Assembly: GCA_030005635.1 (NCBI GenBank)
Contig: JARUHP010000001.1
Coordinates: forward strand, 186,001-250,000
Origin: Deltaproteobacteria bacterium IMCC39146
Lineage (GTDB): Bacteria; Desulfobacterota; Desulfuromonadia; Desulfuromonadales; BM103
Reading direction: 5' to 3'
DNA: 64,000 nt
A program made the translations under genes and the position numbers. The notes beneath the pieces are model-generated. The model ran no database searches. It saw only the letters and a program-made list of their open reading frames with translations, and was not told the origin of the DNA. Shown here in pieces: positions 55,256 to 64,000 of the stretch (positions are counted from its first letter, which is position 1; each line of letters starts with the position of its first letter).

Positions 55256-55271
55256 GCTGTATGGGTTCACC

Positions 55272-55805
55272 TTACAGCTTACAGCTATGCTGCCTGACAT
55301 ATTCGTACATAACCACCGAAGCGGCGATGCTGACATTAAGACTCTGAACAGTGCCAAATTGAGGAATGGTCAACTTCTGCATCTCTGGATAATCCTGCAC
55401 GTCAAAACTGAAGCCAAACTCTTCATGGCCTAGAATAAAGGCACTCTTTTGCGGCAGCTTCGCTGCACAGAGAGAGGTCGCGTCATCTGGGCTGAGCAGA
55501 AAAAAGCTGTAGCCCTGTTGGCTTAATTGCGCATAGCACTCGGCAAAGGTCTCATGGAAAACGGCCGGAACTTTGCGGAAAGAGCCCTTGGCGGGAGCCG
55601 GATCAAAAGCAACGATATTGACAAGGTGCACTGCTCCTGCGCCAAAGGCTTCAGCACTACGGAAAGTCTTACCGACGTTGAAGCTGGGTTTAAGTTGATC
55701 AAGCACCAGAACAAACTCGTGATCACCCGGTTCGGCCAAGACGTTGCGCTGGCGTTCCTTGTTGTAGCGCAGCAGCATGTTGCGGCGATTCTCTTTTTTG
55801 CTCAT
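55272..55805 (-). CDS. TrmH/SpoU family RNA 2'-O-methyltransferase
   Basis: 177 residues, the minimal SpoU domain. Motif 1 is FNVGKTFRSAEAFGAGAVHL, motif 2 FILGHEEFGF and motif 3 QFGTVQSLNVSIAASVVMYEY, which form the SAM-binding trefoil knot. A basic N-terminal leader of about 25 residues (KKENRRNMLLRYNKERQRN) may bind RNA. Which RNA it methylates is not evident. Its start is close to an inverted-repeat region. Confidence 0.9.
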   Translation of the reverse strand: MSKKENRRNMLLRYNKERQRNVLAEPGDHEFVLVLDQLKPSFNVGKTFRSAEAFGAGAVHLVNIVAFDPAPAKGSFRKVPAVFHETFAECYAQLSQQGYSFFLLSPDDATSLCAAKLPQKSAFILGHEEFGFSFDVQDYPEMQKLTIPQFGTVQSLNVSIAASVVMYEYVRQHSCKL

Positions 55806-55823
55806 AAAATTCCCAGGTTGAAA

Positions 55824-55933
55824 TTAACGCCCGTTCGCTGCGCTCACTCAAGACGCAAAGGTAGAGAAAGGGACTTAGAGAGGCTTTTCAGTTTTCTTTG
55901 CGTCTTTGTTCTATCTTCGCGTCATTGCGTTAA
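55824..55933. repeat. Nested inverted repeat, ACGCAAAG phrase family
   Basis: Outer arms TTAACGC (55824-55830) and GCGTTAA (55927-55933). Inner arms GACGCAAAG (55852-55860) and CTTTGCGTC (55896-55904). A further CTTTG word follows the inner right arm. It lies between the TrmH-family start and the fumC stop. No coding potential. Confidence 0.7.
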
Positions 55934-55967
55934 AGTTTTTCGCGTTCCTCGTTCCTCGTACCGATTT

Positions 55968-57374
<1,407 letters not shown>

Positions 57375-57699
57375 TTTTTTCTCCTTATATGACCTTACGT
57401 GAAAGAGCTTTTACTTTAGTTCTCTTGTGACTTTTGTCTCAGGACAAAGCACCTAGCGATAAAAACATTTTACCACCCGCTCTCTATGTCTCTGTGCTGA
57501 ATGCTTTTTCCTTTGGATGCCCTTTTGTTTGAGTGAAATAAAGGAGCAAATTTTCTGTCATCTTCCTGAAATTATTAGTTGTTTTAGTGTCTTCAGCATA
57601 TCAACAGTGAGACTTCTGTCAATCAGATAGATAGGTGTTTAGGCTCTTCAAATAGTTTTTAGTATCGCTAAAGTTTTCTCTTGGTTAGAATAACGCTTC
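57375..57699. other. Intergenic region between fumC and the EamA gene
   Basis: 325 bases, AT-rich, with promoters presumably for the two divergent genes but no clear -10/-35 pair chosen. A lone fragment of the TCTCTATGTCTCTGTG phrase stands at about 57480-57500, related to the arms at 58577-58755. No gene or RNA was recognised. Confidence 0.5.
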
Positions 57700-58569
57700 A
57701 TGTCGACACTCGCCTTTACATTAATTGTTTTTTCCGCCTTTATGCATGCGCTCTGGAACCTTCTGGTCAAGCGCAGCAAGGACAAAACCGTCTTCATATG
57801 GTGGATGTTTGTGACCTCGGGAAGCCTGATGGTTCTGGCGCTGCCAATGGCTGGGGCTTTTCCCTTGCCCTCTTGGCGTGTTATCGGTCTGGCTGCTATT
57901 GGTGCGGCTTGTTTCATGCTCTACCACCTGTTCACCGGTCGCGCCTATCGTAGCGGCGATCTGTCCTTGATCTACCCCTTGGCACAGACGTCGATGTTCT
58001 GGGTGCCGATCTGGGGTGTGCTCATTCTCGGGGAAAAGGTTTCCGGGCTTGGCACGGCTGGTATCGGTTTGATCTTATTCGGGGCTTATTCGATTCAGTT
58101 GCGGGCCCTGGCCTGGAGTGAAGTGATTAGACCTTTTCGCAACCTGCGCGACCCGGCGGTGATGGCTGCTCTGGCTGCCGGCTTTATCTATTCGATCGGT
58201 TCGGTGATCGACAAGACCGGTGTCATGCTCTACTCACCCTTTCATTTCACCTTTTTGCTGGTCGATTTCATGCTCTTGTTCATGACTCTGAACATCATGC
58301 GGCCCAAGTACCGAGGCCGGGTTATGGCTGAATTCAGAAACAGCCGTCTTCTGGTCATTCTCTCAGGGCCGGTCATCATGGCCTCCTTTCTTTCCTTTCG
58401 TTACGGCCTGCAAATGGCACCGATGAGCTATGCTGTACCTGTTCGCCAGGTCAGCCTGATGATCGGCGTCCTGATCGGTGTGCTCTTCCTCGGTGAGACC
58501 TGTGGCCGTATCCGCTTCATCGCCACCCTGTTGGTTCTCGCCGGTGCGGCTTTGATCCGCCTCGGTTAA
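57700..58569 (+). CDS. EamA/DMT superfamily transporter
   Basis: 289 residues with about ten membrane helices in two EamA repeats. The first repeat has FMHALWNLLVKRSKDK and VPIWGVLILGEKVSG; the second has FLSFRYGLQMAPMSYAVPVRQ and IGVLFLGETCGR. The paired LGE motifs near the end of each repeat are typical. The exported metabolite or amine is unknown. Starts at ATG 57700 without a strong Shine-Dalgarno sequence. Confidence 0.88.
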   Translation: MSTLAFTLIVFSAFMHALWNLLVKRSKDKTVFIWWMFVTSGSLMVLALPMAGAFPLPSWRVIGLAAIGAACFMLYHLFTGRAYRSGDLSLIYPLAQTSMFWVPIWGVLILGEKVSGLGTAGIGLILFGAYSIQLRALAWSEVIRPFRNLRDPAVMAALAAGFIYSIGSVIDKTGVMLYSPFHFTFLLVDFMLLFMTLNIMRPKYRGRVMAEFRNSRLLVILSGPVIMASFLSFRYGLQMAPMSYAVPVRQVSLMIGVLIGVLFLGETCGRIRFIATLLVLAGAALIRLG

Positions 58570-58576
58570 AAAAATC

Positions 58577-58755
58577 TGCCACAGAGACACGGAGACATAG
58601 AGAAAAGCAAACGAGCGTGAAGCCGAGCTTGTTTCTTCAAATTAAATAAAGATCGCCGTAGTTGTAAGTTCATAAGCTCTGTTTTCCTATTGAAAGATTG
58701 CATAGAAGAGCTTTTCCCTTTAAAGTTTGCTCTGTGTCTCCGAGTCTCTGTGGCA
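58577..58755. repeat. Long inverted repeat, CACAGAGAC phrase family
   Basis: Left arm at 58577-58602 begins TGCCACAGAGACACGGAGAC; right arm at about 58729-58755 is its reverse complement with about three mismatches. Loop about 126 bases. The right arm runs to within 11 bases of the HD-protein start, and the longer upstream frame of that gene is translated from this arm. Confidence 0.75.
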
Positions 58756-58765
58756 AAGGTCTTTC

Positions 58766-59353
58766 ATGAAAAATATCGCTAATTTCCTCTTCGAAGCAGG
58801 CATGCTCAAGCGTACACCGCGTACCGGATTCCAATTTCTAGGGTCTGGCGCGGAATCGGTGGCCGAGCATAGCTACCGTACCAGCTTGATCGGCTACACC
58901 CTGGCTCAACTCGATGAAGAAGCGGATGCAGGCCGGGTGGTCCTACTCTGTCTTTTCCATGACATCCCCGAAGCGCGCACCGGCGATCTCAACTATGTCA
59001 ACAAGAAGTACGTAAAGGTTGATGAGCGCAAAGCGGTCGAAGACCTGGCCCGCACCCTGCCTTTTGGTGATGATTACCGCAGTCTGCAGTATGAGTTCAT
59101 GGCCAAGGAAACCCGTGAAGCCTGCATTGCCCATGACGCCGATCAGTTGGAAATGATCCTGGCACTCAAGGAATACAAAGATCTCGGCAACCGCTACGCA
59201 GATGAGTGGTATCCGGTTACTCTCAAGCGCTTGCAGACTGAAGCGGCCAAAAATCTGGCTGAAACCATCTGGGAGACGGATTCAACACGTTGGTGGTTTG
59301 ATGATGATACCGAATGGTGGGTTCGCGGTGAGCGTGATGATGCGAAGCCTTGA
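58766..59353 (+). CDS. HD domain phosphohydrolase, HDDC2/YfbR-like
   Basis: 195 residues from the ATG at 58766. A frame opening at 58727 adds residues encoded by the repeat arm and was rejected. HD-domain metal ligands: histidine in SVAEHSYRTS, the HD pair in LLCLFHDIPEARTGD and a later aspartate in IAHDADQLEMIL. Family members are 5'-deoxynucleotidases acting on dNMPs. The C-terminus is rich in tryptophan (RWWFDDDTEWWVRG). Upstream of serS on the same strand, separated by hairpins. Confidence 0.9.
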   Translation: MKNIANFLFEAGMLKRTPRTGFQFLGSGAESVAEHSYRTSLIGYTLAQLDEEADAGRVVLLCLFHDIPEARTGDLNYVNKKYVKVDERKAVEDLARTLPFGDDYRSLQYEFMAKETREACIAHDADQLEMILALKEYKDLGNRYADEWYPVTLKRLQTEAAKNLAETIWETDSTRWWFDDDTEWWVRGERDDAKP

Positions 59354-59405
59354 CCCGGAATCCCATAAGTGCTAGATATCCTCCCTTATTTAAAAAACCA
59401 GTTCA

Positions 59406-59460
59406 GGGTGCAGGGTTAAAGGTTTAGGGAAAGACACCCTTAACCTTTAACCCTGCACCC
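59406..59460 (+). repeat. 24-bp near-perfect hairpin upstream of serS
   Basis: Arms 59406-59429 (starting GGGTGCAGGGTTAAAGG) and 59437-59460 pair with one mismatch around a 7-base loop. No T run follows, so it is not a classic terminator. It ends 27 bases before the serS ATG. Confidence 0.8.
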
Positions 59461-59467
59461 TTGACAC

Positions 59468-59486
59468 AGAATTGCGGAGCAATTCT
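59468..59486 (+). promoter_or_regulatory. Hairpin presenting the serS ribosome-binding site in its loop
   Basis: Perfect 8-bp arms AGAATTGC/GCAATTCT around GGA. The GGAG ribosome-binding sequence lies in the loop and first base of the right arm, and the ATG follows one base after the hairpin. A translational control role is inferred. Confidence 0.5.
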
Positions 59487-59487
59487 T

Positions 59488-60756
59488 ATGCTCGATCTTA
59501 AATTTCTACGTGAAAACCTGGACGAAGTCGAACGCCGTCTGAACAGCCGTGGTGGTACCGTCGATCTCAGTGACTTCCGCAGTCTTGATGACAAGCGGCG
59601 CGCTTTGCTCAGCGAGGCGGAAACGCTCAAGGCGGAGCGTAACCAGGTTTCAGCCCTGATCGGCAAGACCAAGGACAAGAGCCAGGTTCAGGGTGAAATC
59701 GCCCGCATGAAAGATGTCTCGGCACGCATCAAGGAGCTCGATGAAGAGCTGCGCCATGTTGAGGAAAGCCTGAAAGGGCTGATGCTGACCCTGCCGAACC
59801 TGCCCGACGAAGTCTGCCCGATTGGCAAGTCTGAAGAAGACAATCTGGAAGTTAGTACCTGGGGTGAGCCGACCCAGCTTGGTTTTGAGCCCAAAGCCCA
59901 TTGGGATATCGGCGAAGATCTCGATATTATCGATTTTGAGCGTGCCACCAAGATAGCCGGTGCCCGCTTCTCACTCTCCAAGGGAGCCGGCGCTCGCCTA
60001 GAACGTGCGCTCTTCAACTTCATGCTCGACACCCACACTGCAGAAGACAAATATACGGAAGTACAGACTCCACTCATGGTTAATCGCGACACCATGACCG
60101 GAACGGGACAGCTGCCAAAGTTCGAAGCCGATCTCTTCCACATGGATGATCCCGACTATTTCCTGATCCCAACTGCCGAAGTGCCAGTGACCAATATCTT
60201 CCGCGATGAGATCCTCGATGGTACGCAGCTGCCGATCTGTTACACGGCCCATACGCCCTGCTTCCGTAAAGAAGCCGGCGCCCATGGACGCGATACACGT
60301 GGCCTGATTCGCCAGCATCAGTTCAACAAGGTCGAGCTGGTCAAGTTCGTCCGCCCGGAAGATTCTGACGCTGAGTTGGAAAAACTGCTGGCCGATGCCG
60401 AAGGCATTCTGCAGGCACTCAAGCTGCCCTACCGGGTGGTTGATCTCTGCACCGGCGATATCGGATTTTCTGCTGCTCGTACCTTCGATATCGAAGTCTG
60501 GTTGCCGGCCCAGCAGGCTTATCGCGAAATATCGTCCTGTTCGAACTTCCGTGATTTCCAGGCCCGGCGTGCCAGCATCCGCTTCCGCAGGGAAGCAGGC
60601 AGTAAACCAGAGTTCGTTCATACACTGAATGGTTCGGGTCTAGCTGTCGGTCGCACTTTGGTTGCGGTCTTGGAAAACTACCAGCAGGAAGACGGTTCTG
60701 TGGTGATTCCGGAAGTTTTACGTACTTATATGGGCGGTATTGAAAAAATCGGTTGA
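59488..60756 (+). CDS. serS: Seryl-tRNA synthetase
   Basis: 422 residues from the ATG at 59488 (a TTG at 59461 would translate the hairpin). The N-terminal coiled-coil tRNA-binding arm starts [18 protein letters not shown]. The class II catalytic core has motif 2 in [22 protein letters not shown] and motif 3 in [20 protein letters not shown]. The gene is followed directly by two tRNA-Ser genes, so the enzyme and its substrates are encoded together. Confidence 0.97.
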   Translation: MLDLKFLRENLDEVERRLNSRGGTVDLSDFRSLDDKRRALLSEAETLKAERNQVSALIGKTKDKSQVQGEIARMKDVSARIKELDEELRHVEESLKGLMLTLPNLPDEVCPIGKSEEDNLEVSTWGEPTQLGFEPKAHWDIGEDLDIIDFERATKIAGARFSLSKGAGARLERALFNFMLDTHTAEDKYTEVQTPLMVNRDTMTGTGQLPKFEADLFHMDDPDYFLIPTAEVPVTNIFRDEILDGTQLPICYTAHTPCFRKEAGAHGRDTRGLIRQHQFNKVELVKFVRPEDSDAELEKLLADAEGILQALKLPYRVVDLCTGDIGFSAARTFDIEVWLPAQQAYREISSCSNFRDFQARRASIRFRREAGSKPEFVHTLNGSGLAVGRTLVAVLENYQQEDGSVVIPEVLRTYMGGIEKIG

Positions 60757-60805
60757 TTACGATTCGCAGTTCGTATTACAACTGCGGGTCTAGAAAAATA
60801 AAAAC

Positions 60806-60893
60806 GGAGGAGTGGCCGAGAGGCCGAAGGCGGCGGTCTTGAAAACCGTTGATGCGCAAGCGTCCGTGGGTTCGAATCCTACCTCCTCCGCCA
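60806..60893 (+). tRNA. tRNA-Ser (UGA)
   Basis: 88 bases including an encoded CCA. Acceptor GGAGGAG pairs with CTCCTCC, the anticodon loop is CTTGAAA with anticodon TGA, and a long variable arm and the GTTCGAATC T-loop are present. Confidence 0.96.
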
Positions 60894-60960
60894 TTTTCAT
60901 ATTTGTTTCGTTTTAAGTAGGATTCTAAACGGAGTGAAAGCTTTAAGTTTCAAATATAGT

Positions 60961-61050
<90 letters not shown>

Positions 61051-61116
61051 GTTTTCCTGTTAAGCTTGAAAAAGCTTGACATTGGGCTGGATGTAAGCGA
61101 TAAACCGTGTTCCTTA

Positions 61117-61193
<77 letters not shown>

Positions 61194-61201
61194 TTTAAAT
61201 T

Positions 61202-61242
61202 AAAGGGTTACAGATTTCGGTCTGTAACCCTTTTTGTTTTTT
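61202..61242 (+). terminator. Rho-independent terminator after tRNA-Arg
   Basis: Perfect 13-bp stem AAAGGGTTACAGA/TCTGTAACCCTTT with a six-base loop TTTCGG and a following T-rich run. Confidence 0.94.
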
Positions 61243-61252
61243 TAGTGTCCAG

Positions 61253-61273
61253 GGTAGCAAGATAGGTAGCAAG
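61253..61273. repeat. Direct repeat GGTAGCAAG, possible recombinase arm sites
   Basis: GGTAGCAAG occurs twice at a 12-base interval, 60 bases after the tRNA-Arg gene. Short direct repeats of this kind flank integration sites of tyrosine recombinases in many genomes. No integrase gene is visible, so this is inference from position. Confidence 0.35.
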
Positions 61274-61528
61274 TTTTTGTTTATGTTCCCTTTTTTAGTG
61301 TAAGAGAGCCCTTTTTTACGGTTCCCGAATACTTAGGTTTTATAAGGTTGCAACCTTACCCTTCCGCAACTTGGTAATCAGGGGGAGAGGGTGCTAAGTT
61401 CAGAGTCTTCGGATTGCAAGACAAGCAGTAGCTTTGTTTGCAAATACTTGAAATCTACGCATTTGGAGTGTCAATGCTCATTGTGCTATTCTTACATTCG
61501 GGAAGATCAACTTGAAGGTGAGTGAAAG
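61274..61528. other. AT-rich intergenic region before the winged-helix gene
   Basis: No gene seen. It contains two copies of CCCTTTTTTA (about 61286 and 61309) and a perfect 16-bp palindrome TAAGGTTGCAACCTTA at 61343-61358, which could be an operator for the following regulator-like gene, about 170 bases away. Confidence 0.45.
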
Positions 61529-61915
61529 ATGACAAACATAGAAACCATCAAAATACGAACGAAATCGATCCTTGATTTCCTGATAAACAATCCAGATTAT
61601 CAGTTGAATAGTCGCGAATGGTTGGTGTTTCTGACTATAGCAATGGACGAAGGTGTTACAACGCCTGAGCTTGTTGAGCAACTACAACTGCCTCAGCAAA
61701 CAATATCGCGAAAGGTTCGCAGCCTCGGCCAGACAGTCAACAATAAAGGTGAATTTGAGGGCTACAATTTAATCAGGATCGTACCTAAAGGCAAAGCGCA
61801 TAGCCTATTCTTAACCGAAACAGGAAAGAAGTTGTGGCGTGATTTCGGTGAAATGCATTCCAAGGTTGACGAAATAATCATCGAGCAGAGCGGAAGAGGC
61901 AACGGAAGAGACTAA
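61529..61915 (+). CDS. Winged-helix (MarR-like) DNA-binding protein
   Basis: 128 residues. The central helix-turn-helix region reads TTPELVEQLQLPQQTISRKVRSLG, followed by a wing (KGEFEGYNLIRIVPKGKAHSLFLTETGKKLW) in which LTETGKKL is typical of MarR-type proteins. Helices before and after suit dimerisation. It lacks a recognised ligand or sensor domain. It is encoded in an AT-richer tail after the tRNA genes and is followed by its own terminator. The target is unknown. Confidence 0.75.
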   Translation: MTNIETIKIRTKSILDFLINNPDYQLNSREWLVFLTIAMDEGVTTPELVEQLQLPQQTISRKVRSLGQTVNNKGEFEGYNLIRIVPKGKAHSLFLTETGKKLWRDFGEMHSKVDEIIIEQSGRGNGRD

Positions 61916-61950
61916 GACCTACTTTACTGCTTAAAGACATATTAAATCCT

Positions 61951-61982
61951 GGCCGCCAATATTATTATATGGCGGCCTTTTC
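61951..61982 (+). terminator. Rho-independent terminator after the winged-helix gene
   Basis: GGCCGCCA/TGGCGGCC arms around an AT-rich loop of 11 bases, followed by TTTTCTTT. Confidence 0.88.
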
Positions 61983-62065
61983 TTTATGCTTAATATCCGG
62001 AAAGTTCTTAGAACTTATCTTCGGCATAGAACGCTTAGTTAACGAACAGAATAAACCTCGCTCGT

Positions 62066-62093
62066 TTGACATACCTTTTAACAATGGTATCCT
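62066..62093 (+). promoter_or_regulatory. Candidate promoter of the lipoprotein gene
   Basis: TTGACA at 62066-62071 and TATCCT at 62088-62093, spacer 16. The spacer and -10 box contain the inverted repeat ATACC-N10-GGTAT. A 5' leader of about 115 bases would precede the start. Confidence 0.5.
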
Positions 62094-62213
62094 TCAAAGC
62101 AAACTCATTTATGGGTAATTGAACAGTATTGATGTAAAACATTTAAATGCGTTGAACTGTAATAAACGAATCCAATTTCAGTCACCACATCTATTATTTA
62201 AGGGGGAAATTTC

Positions 62214-63059
62214 ATGCGTCTAATTTTGACCGTTTGTATCTTGGCTGTTTTCACGACTGCGTGCGCGAAAAACCCACATCAGGCAACATACCCTTGGAGT
62301 TACCAACAAAAAATGCAGTCCGCAGACCACTGGGAAAAACTTGCTGGTAAGGTTGTAGGGCAGCAAGTCCGACCATTCTTCCAAGAAAATGTCCAAAATA
62401 AAGATGACTCTATATTAGGGGTCTACATAAAAGACATAGACAAGTCTTCGTTTGGCACAGCATTTCAAACATATCTCGCTTCTGGGCTGTTCAATAATTC
62501 CATCCCAGTTGCAGAGACTCCTGACAATGCCTTTACTCTTGAGTGGTCTGTACAGAAAGTCCTGCACAACTCTGAACGTAAAGACCCGGGGCAGCCTTTT
62601 GGATTTATAGGGGTAGCGGTTGGTATTGTTTCTACAATATTCACAACTCCTGATGAATATTACAAGGGTAGTAAAGTGCCGCACACTGAACTCCTTGTAA
62701 CCGTCAAACTGAGAATTGGAAATATTGTTTACTCTCGAAAAACAGAGACGCTCTATATCAATGATGAAGACACAGCAAACTACTGGGTGTTGCCCGAAGA
62801 TAATGCCAGTCCAACCCTTGCTTCCGTTTTTAAAGGGTCAGTTATATGCCGTGAGCCAAAAGACCTTGACCAAGCTTATTCATATAATGCGGAGGGGATT
62901 TTACAACTCGATAACGTGATAGAAGATGGCAGATGTGCGATAGCCACTGACACACACCCTGTGACCATCCTCGATGATAGCAACAGTTACTACATAATAA
63001 GATCAGATGAGAAGCCATACTATACCTATGTAACACCCAGGTCATCGCTTGGGGGGTAA
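62214..63059 (+). CDS. Hypothetical lipoprotein in the accessory tail
   Basis: 281 residues. Signal sequence with lipobox FTTAC (cysteine at residue 17). The mature protein is soluble, with a segment of small hydrophobic residues (FGFIGVAVGIVSTIF, about 127-141) that could be a membrane or fold-core strand. No known domain recognised; the general pattern, with beta strands and a late cysteine, resembles envelope lipoproteins of unknown role. It has a promoter and a terminator of its own. Confidence 0.72.
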   Translation: MRLILTVCILAVFTTACAKNPHQATYPWSYQQKMQSADHWEKLAGKVVGQQVRPFFQENVQNKDDSILGVYIKDIDKSSFGTAFQTYLASGLFNNSIPVAETPDNAFTLEWSVQKVLHNSERKDPGQPFGFIGVAVGIVSTIFTTPDEYYKGSKVPHTELLVTVKLRIGNIVYSRKTETLYINDEDTANYWVLPEDNASPTLASVFKGSVICREPKDLDQAYSYNAEGILQLDNVIEDGRCAIATDTHPVTILDDSNSYYIIRSDEKPYYTYVTPRSSLGG

Positions 63060-63097
63060 AATAGAGCTTTATACTAAAACAAGCATTAAGAGAAGAA

Positions 63098-63126
63098 TGG
63101 CCACCTGGAAACGGGTGGCCTTTTAT
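63098..63126 (+). terminator. Rho-independent terminator
   Basis: GGCCACC/GGTGGCC stem extended by imperfect pairs around a GAAA-containing loop, followed by TTTTATT. Confidence 0.87.
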
Positions 63127-63473
63127 TATTTATCAGGATCAATAAGAATTATTGGTTTCGCCCAGTTCTACGCTCACAGAACATATGTAGTAGGATAAAC
63201 AATAAACCATTGACAGAGTTGCAATAGTTTCATTAGAATACTTCAGCTTTGTTTAATGTGTTCTGAGGGGGGCATAATGAACAGTTTCTTTATAGGGACA
63301 ACCTGACAACCAAGAGCCGCTGTGTTGGCGTAATGCTGACCTGCGGTTTTTTATTTTGTGCTTCAATGGCGTTGAGTGATGTGAGGTAAGAACGAAATAG
63401 TTTGTTAATTGTTGTTTTGGGTGGAACAGCGCTCTCGAAGGTTCCACATTATTATTTCTCTAAGGAGGTTATT
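63127..63473. other. Leader region before the glycine-rich lipoprotein gene
   Basis: 347 bases without a convincing gene. A perfect inverted repeat GTGGAAC (63421-63427) / GTTCCAC (63441-63447) stands 26 bases before the start. A CCGC...GCGG pairing followed by TTTTTTA occurs near 63315-63352 and could terminate a short leader RNA. No known riboswitch consensus was recognised. Confidence 0.4.
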
Positions 63474-64000
63474 ATGAAAAGTTTTATGCGATTAATGGTG
63501 TCTGCTTTCATTGTGTTGTCTCTGTTTGCATGCGGCGGCAGCGGTGGCGGCGGTGGCGGAGATGATGTTGCTGTTGACGGCGGAGATAACGGTTGTACCA
63601 CTATTGGTGATGCTAGTTTTAATGGGGCCTCGTTCGAAGTTTATGACAATGCATTGTCATATGTCTATGATATTGATTTTGATTTTTCTGGCACCACTTT
63701 ATCGTTTTCAAGCGATGGCACCGATTCTCCGAGCGACTCCGAACTTTTTGTGAATGTTGCCTTTGGTGACAACAGAACTTCGACAGTTGAAGGCATCACC
63801 TTTGCTCGATCATGCAATGACAAATACTTAACATACGGCACCAACGGCAACACACCACTGTCGGATAAGTTTGTTGCTTTAGGAATAAAAAATGAGTTTT
63901 CAAATGGCAATAATGCTTTAGCTGATGGCGACTATACAATGATTCAGCTAATGGATGATGAAAGGAACACCGGCAGTTATGTTTTTACTGACGTGTTCGA
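63474..64000 (+). CDS. Glycine-rich-linker lipoprotein, partial at window end
   Basis: At least 175 residues, still open at the window edge. AAGGAGG is placed six bases before the ATG. Signal peptide VSAFIVLSLFAC with lipobox, then a glycine/serine run (about 9 of 10 residues glycine or serine) as a flexible tether. An acidic, beta-rich domain with few lysines follows (SFEVYDNALSYVYDIDFDF and later YTMIQLMDDERNTG). No known fold could be named. Resembles surface-tethered accessory lipoproteins of this lineage by layout only. Confidence 0.7.
   Translation, partial: MKSFMRLMVSAFIVLSLFACGGSGGGGGGDDVAVDGGDNGCTTIGDASFNGASFEVYDNALSYVYDIDFDFSGTTLSFSSDGTDSPSDSELFVNVAFGDNRTSTVEGITFARSCNDKYLTYGTNGNTPLSDKFVALGIKNEFSNGNNALADGDYTMIQLMDDERNTGSYVFTDVF

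Noticed and set aside
59390-59487. T-box riboswitch upstream of serS
   Set aside because: No T-box consensus or antiterminator/terminator pair was seen, and the hairpins here are simple inverted repeats. T-boxes are also not typical of this lineage.
63290-63360. Cyclic-dinucleotide (GEMM) riboswitch before the last lipoprotein gene
   Set aside because: The conserved core words were not found. Only a weak GC pairing with a T run is visible.

Overview
The window reads as a stretch of a Desulfuromonadales-type chromosome (Desulfuromonas/Geobacter relatives), probably close to the replication origin. The basis is gene order and content: jag-mnmE-mnmG-rsmG-parA-parB-bactofilin leading into an F1 ATP synthase operon that lacks the a and c subunit genes, plus an SfrAB-type NADPH oxidoreductase pair and abundant Fe-S proteins. 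This is inferred from gene families, not from a database search. No phage, CRISPR array, insertion sequence or integrase was seen.

Layout. 1-12.8 kb: tRNA modification (mnmE, mnmG), rsmG, chromosome segregation (two parS-like sites, parA, parB), a bactofilin, then atpF'-F-H-A-G-D-C ending in a strong terminator. 13-21 kb: TauE/SafE permease, TIM-barrel protein, a broken potassium channel gene, a GntR/FCD regulator with its own operator, an ABC-2 exporter, a DsbA-like protein and tatBC. 20.8-32 kb: nadA, mfd, two parvulin-type chaperones, a PilZ protein, pdxA, uvrA. 32-40.4 kb: rubrerythrin, small zinc-ribbon and membrane proteins, a cupin, sfrA/sfrB, a lipoprotein and a glutaredoxin. 40.4-46 kb, minus strand: def-fmt-htpX-rsmB-rpe-nudix. 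46-55.2 kb: radC, a minor-pilin operon (pilV-W-X-Y1-fimT type), a U32 protein, rnd, a DUF2007-like protein. 55.2-61.2 kb: a TrmH-family methylase, fumC, an EamA permease, an HD hydrolase, serS and three tRNA genes (Ser-UGA, Ser-GCU, Arg-ACG). 61.2-64 kb: an AT-richer tail with a winged-helix protein and two lipoproteins, which looks like accessory DNA beside the tRNA-Arg gene.

Themes across genes. A 13-bp palindromic motif, GTATAC-N-GTATAC, lies in the promoter of the FCD regulator, upstream of the ATP synthase operon and (one mismatch) upstream of sfrBA. This suggests one small energy-metabolism regulon. Two copies of a 168-bp element with imperfect terminal inverted repeats sit at 6.0 and 26.3 kb. 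The intergenic DNA also holds several families of roughly 9-nt periodic phrases, often as long inverted repeats, mainly between 55 and 60 kb. Three terminator-like hairpins lie directly in front of start codons (U32 gene, rsmB, sfrB).

Limits: all motif positions, mismatch counts and start choices were made by eye. Family names rest on recognised motifs and overall protein character. No alignment, folding or database search was run.
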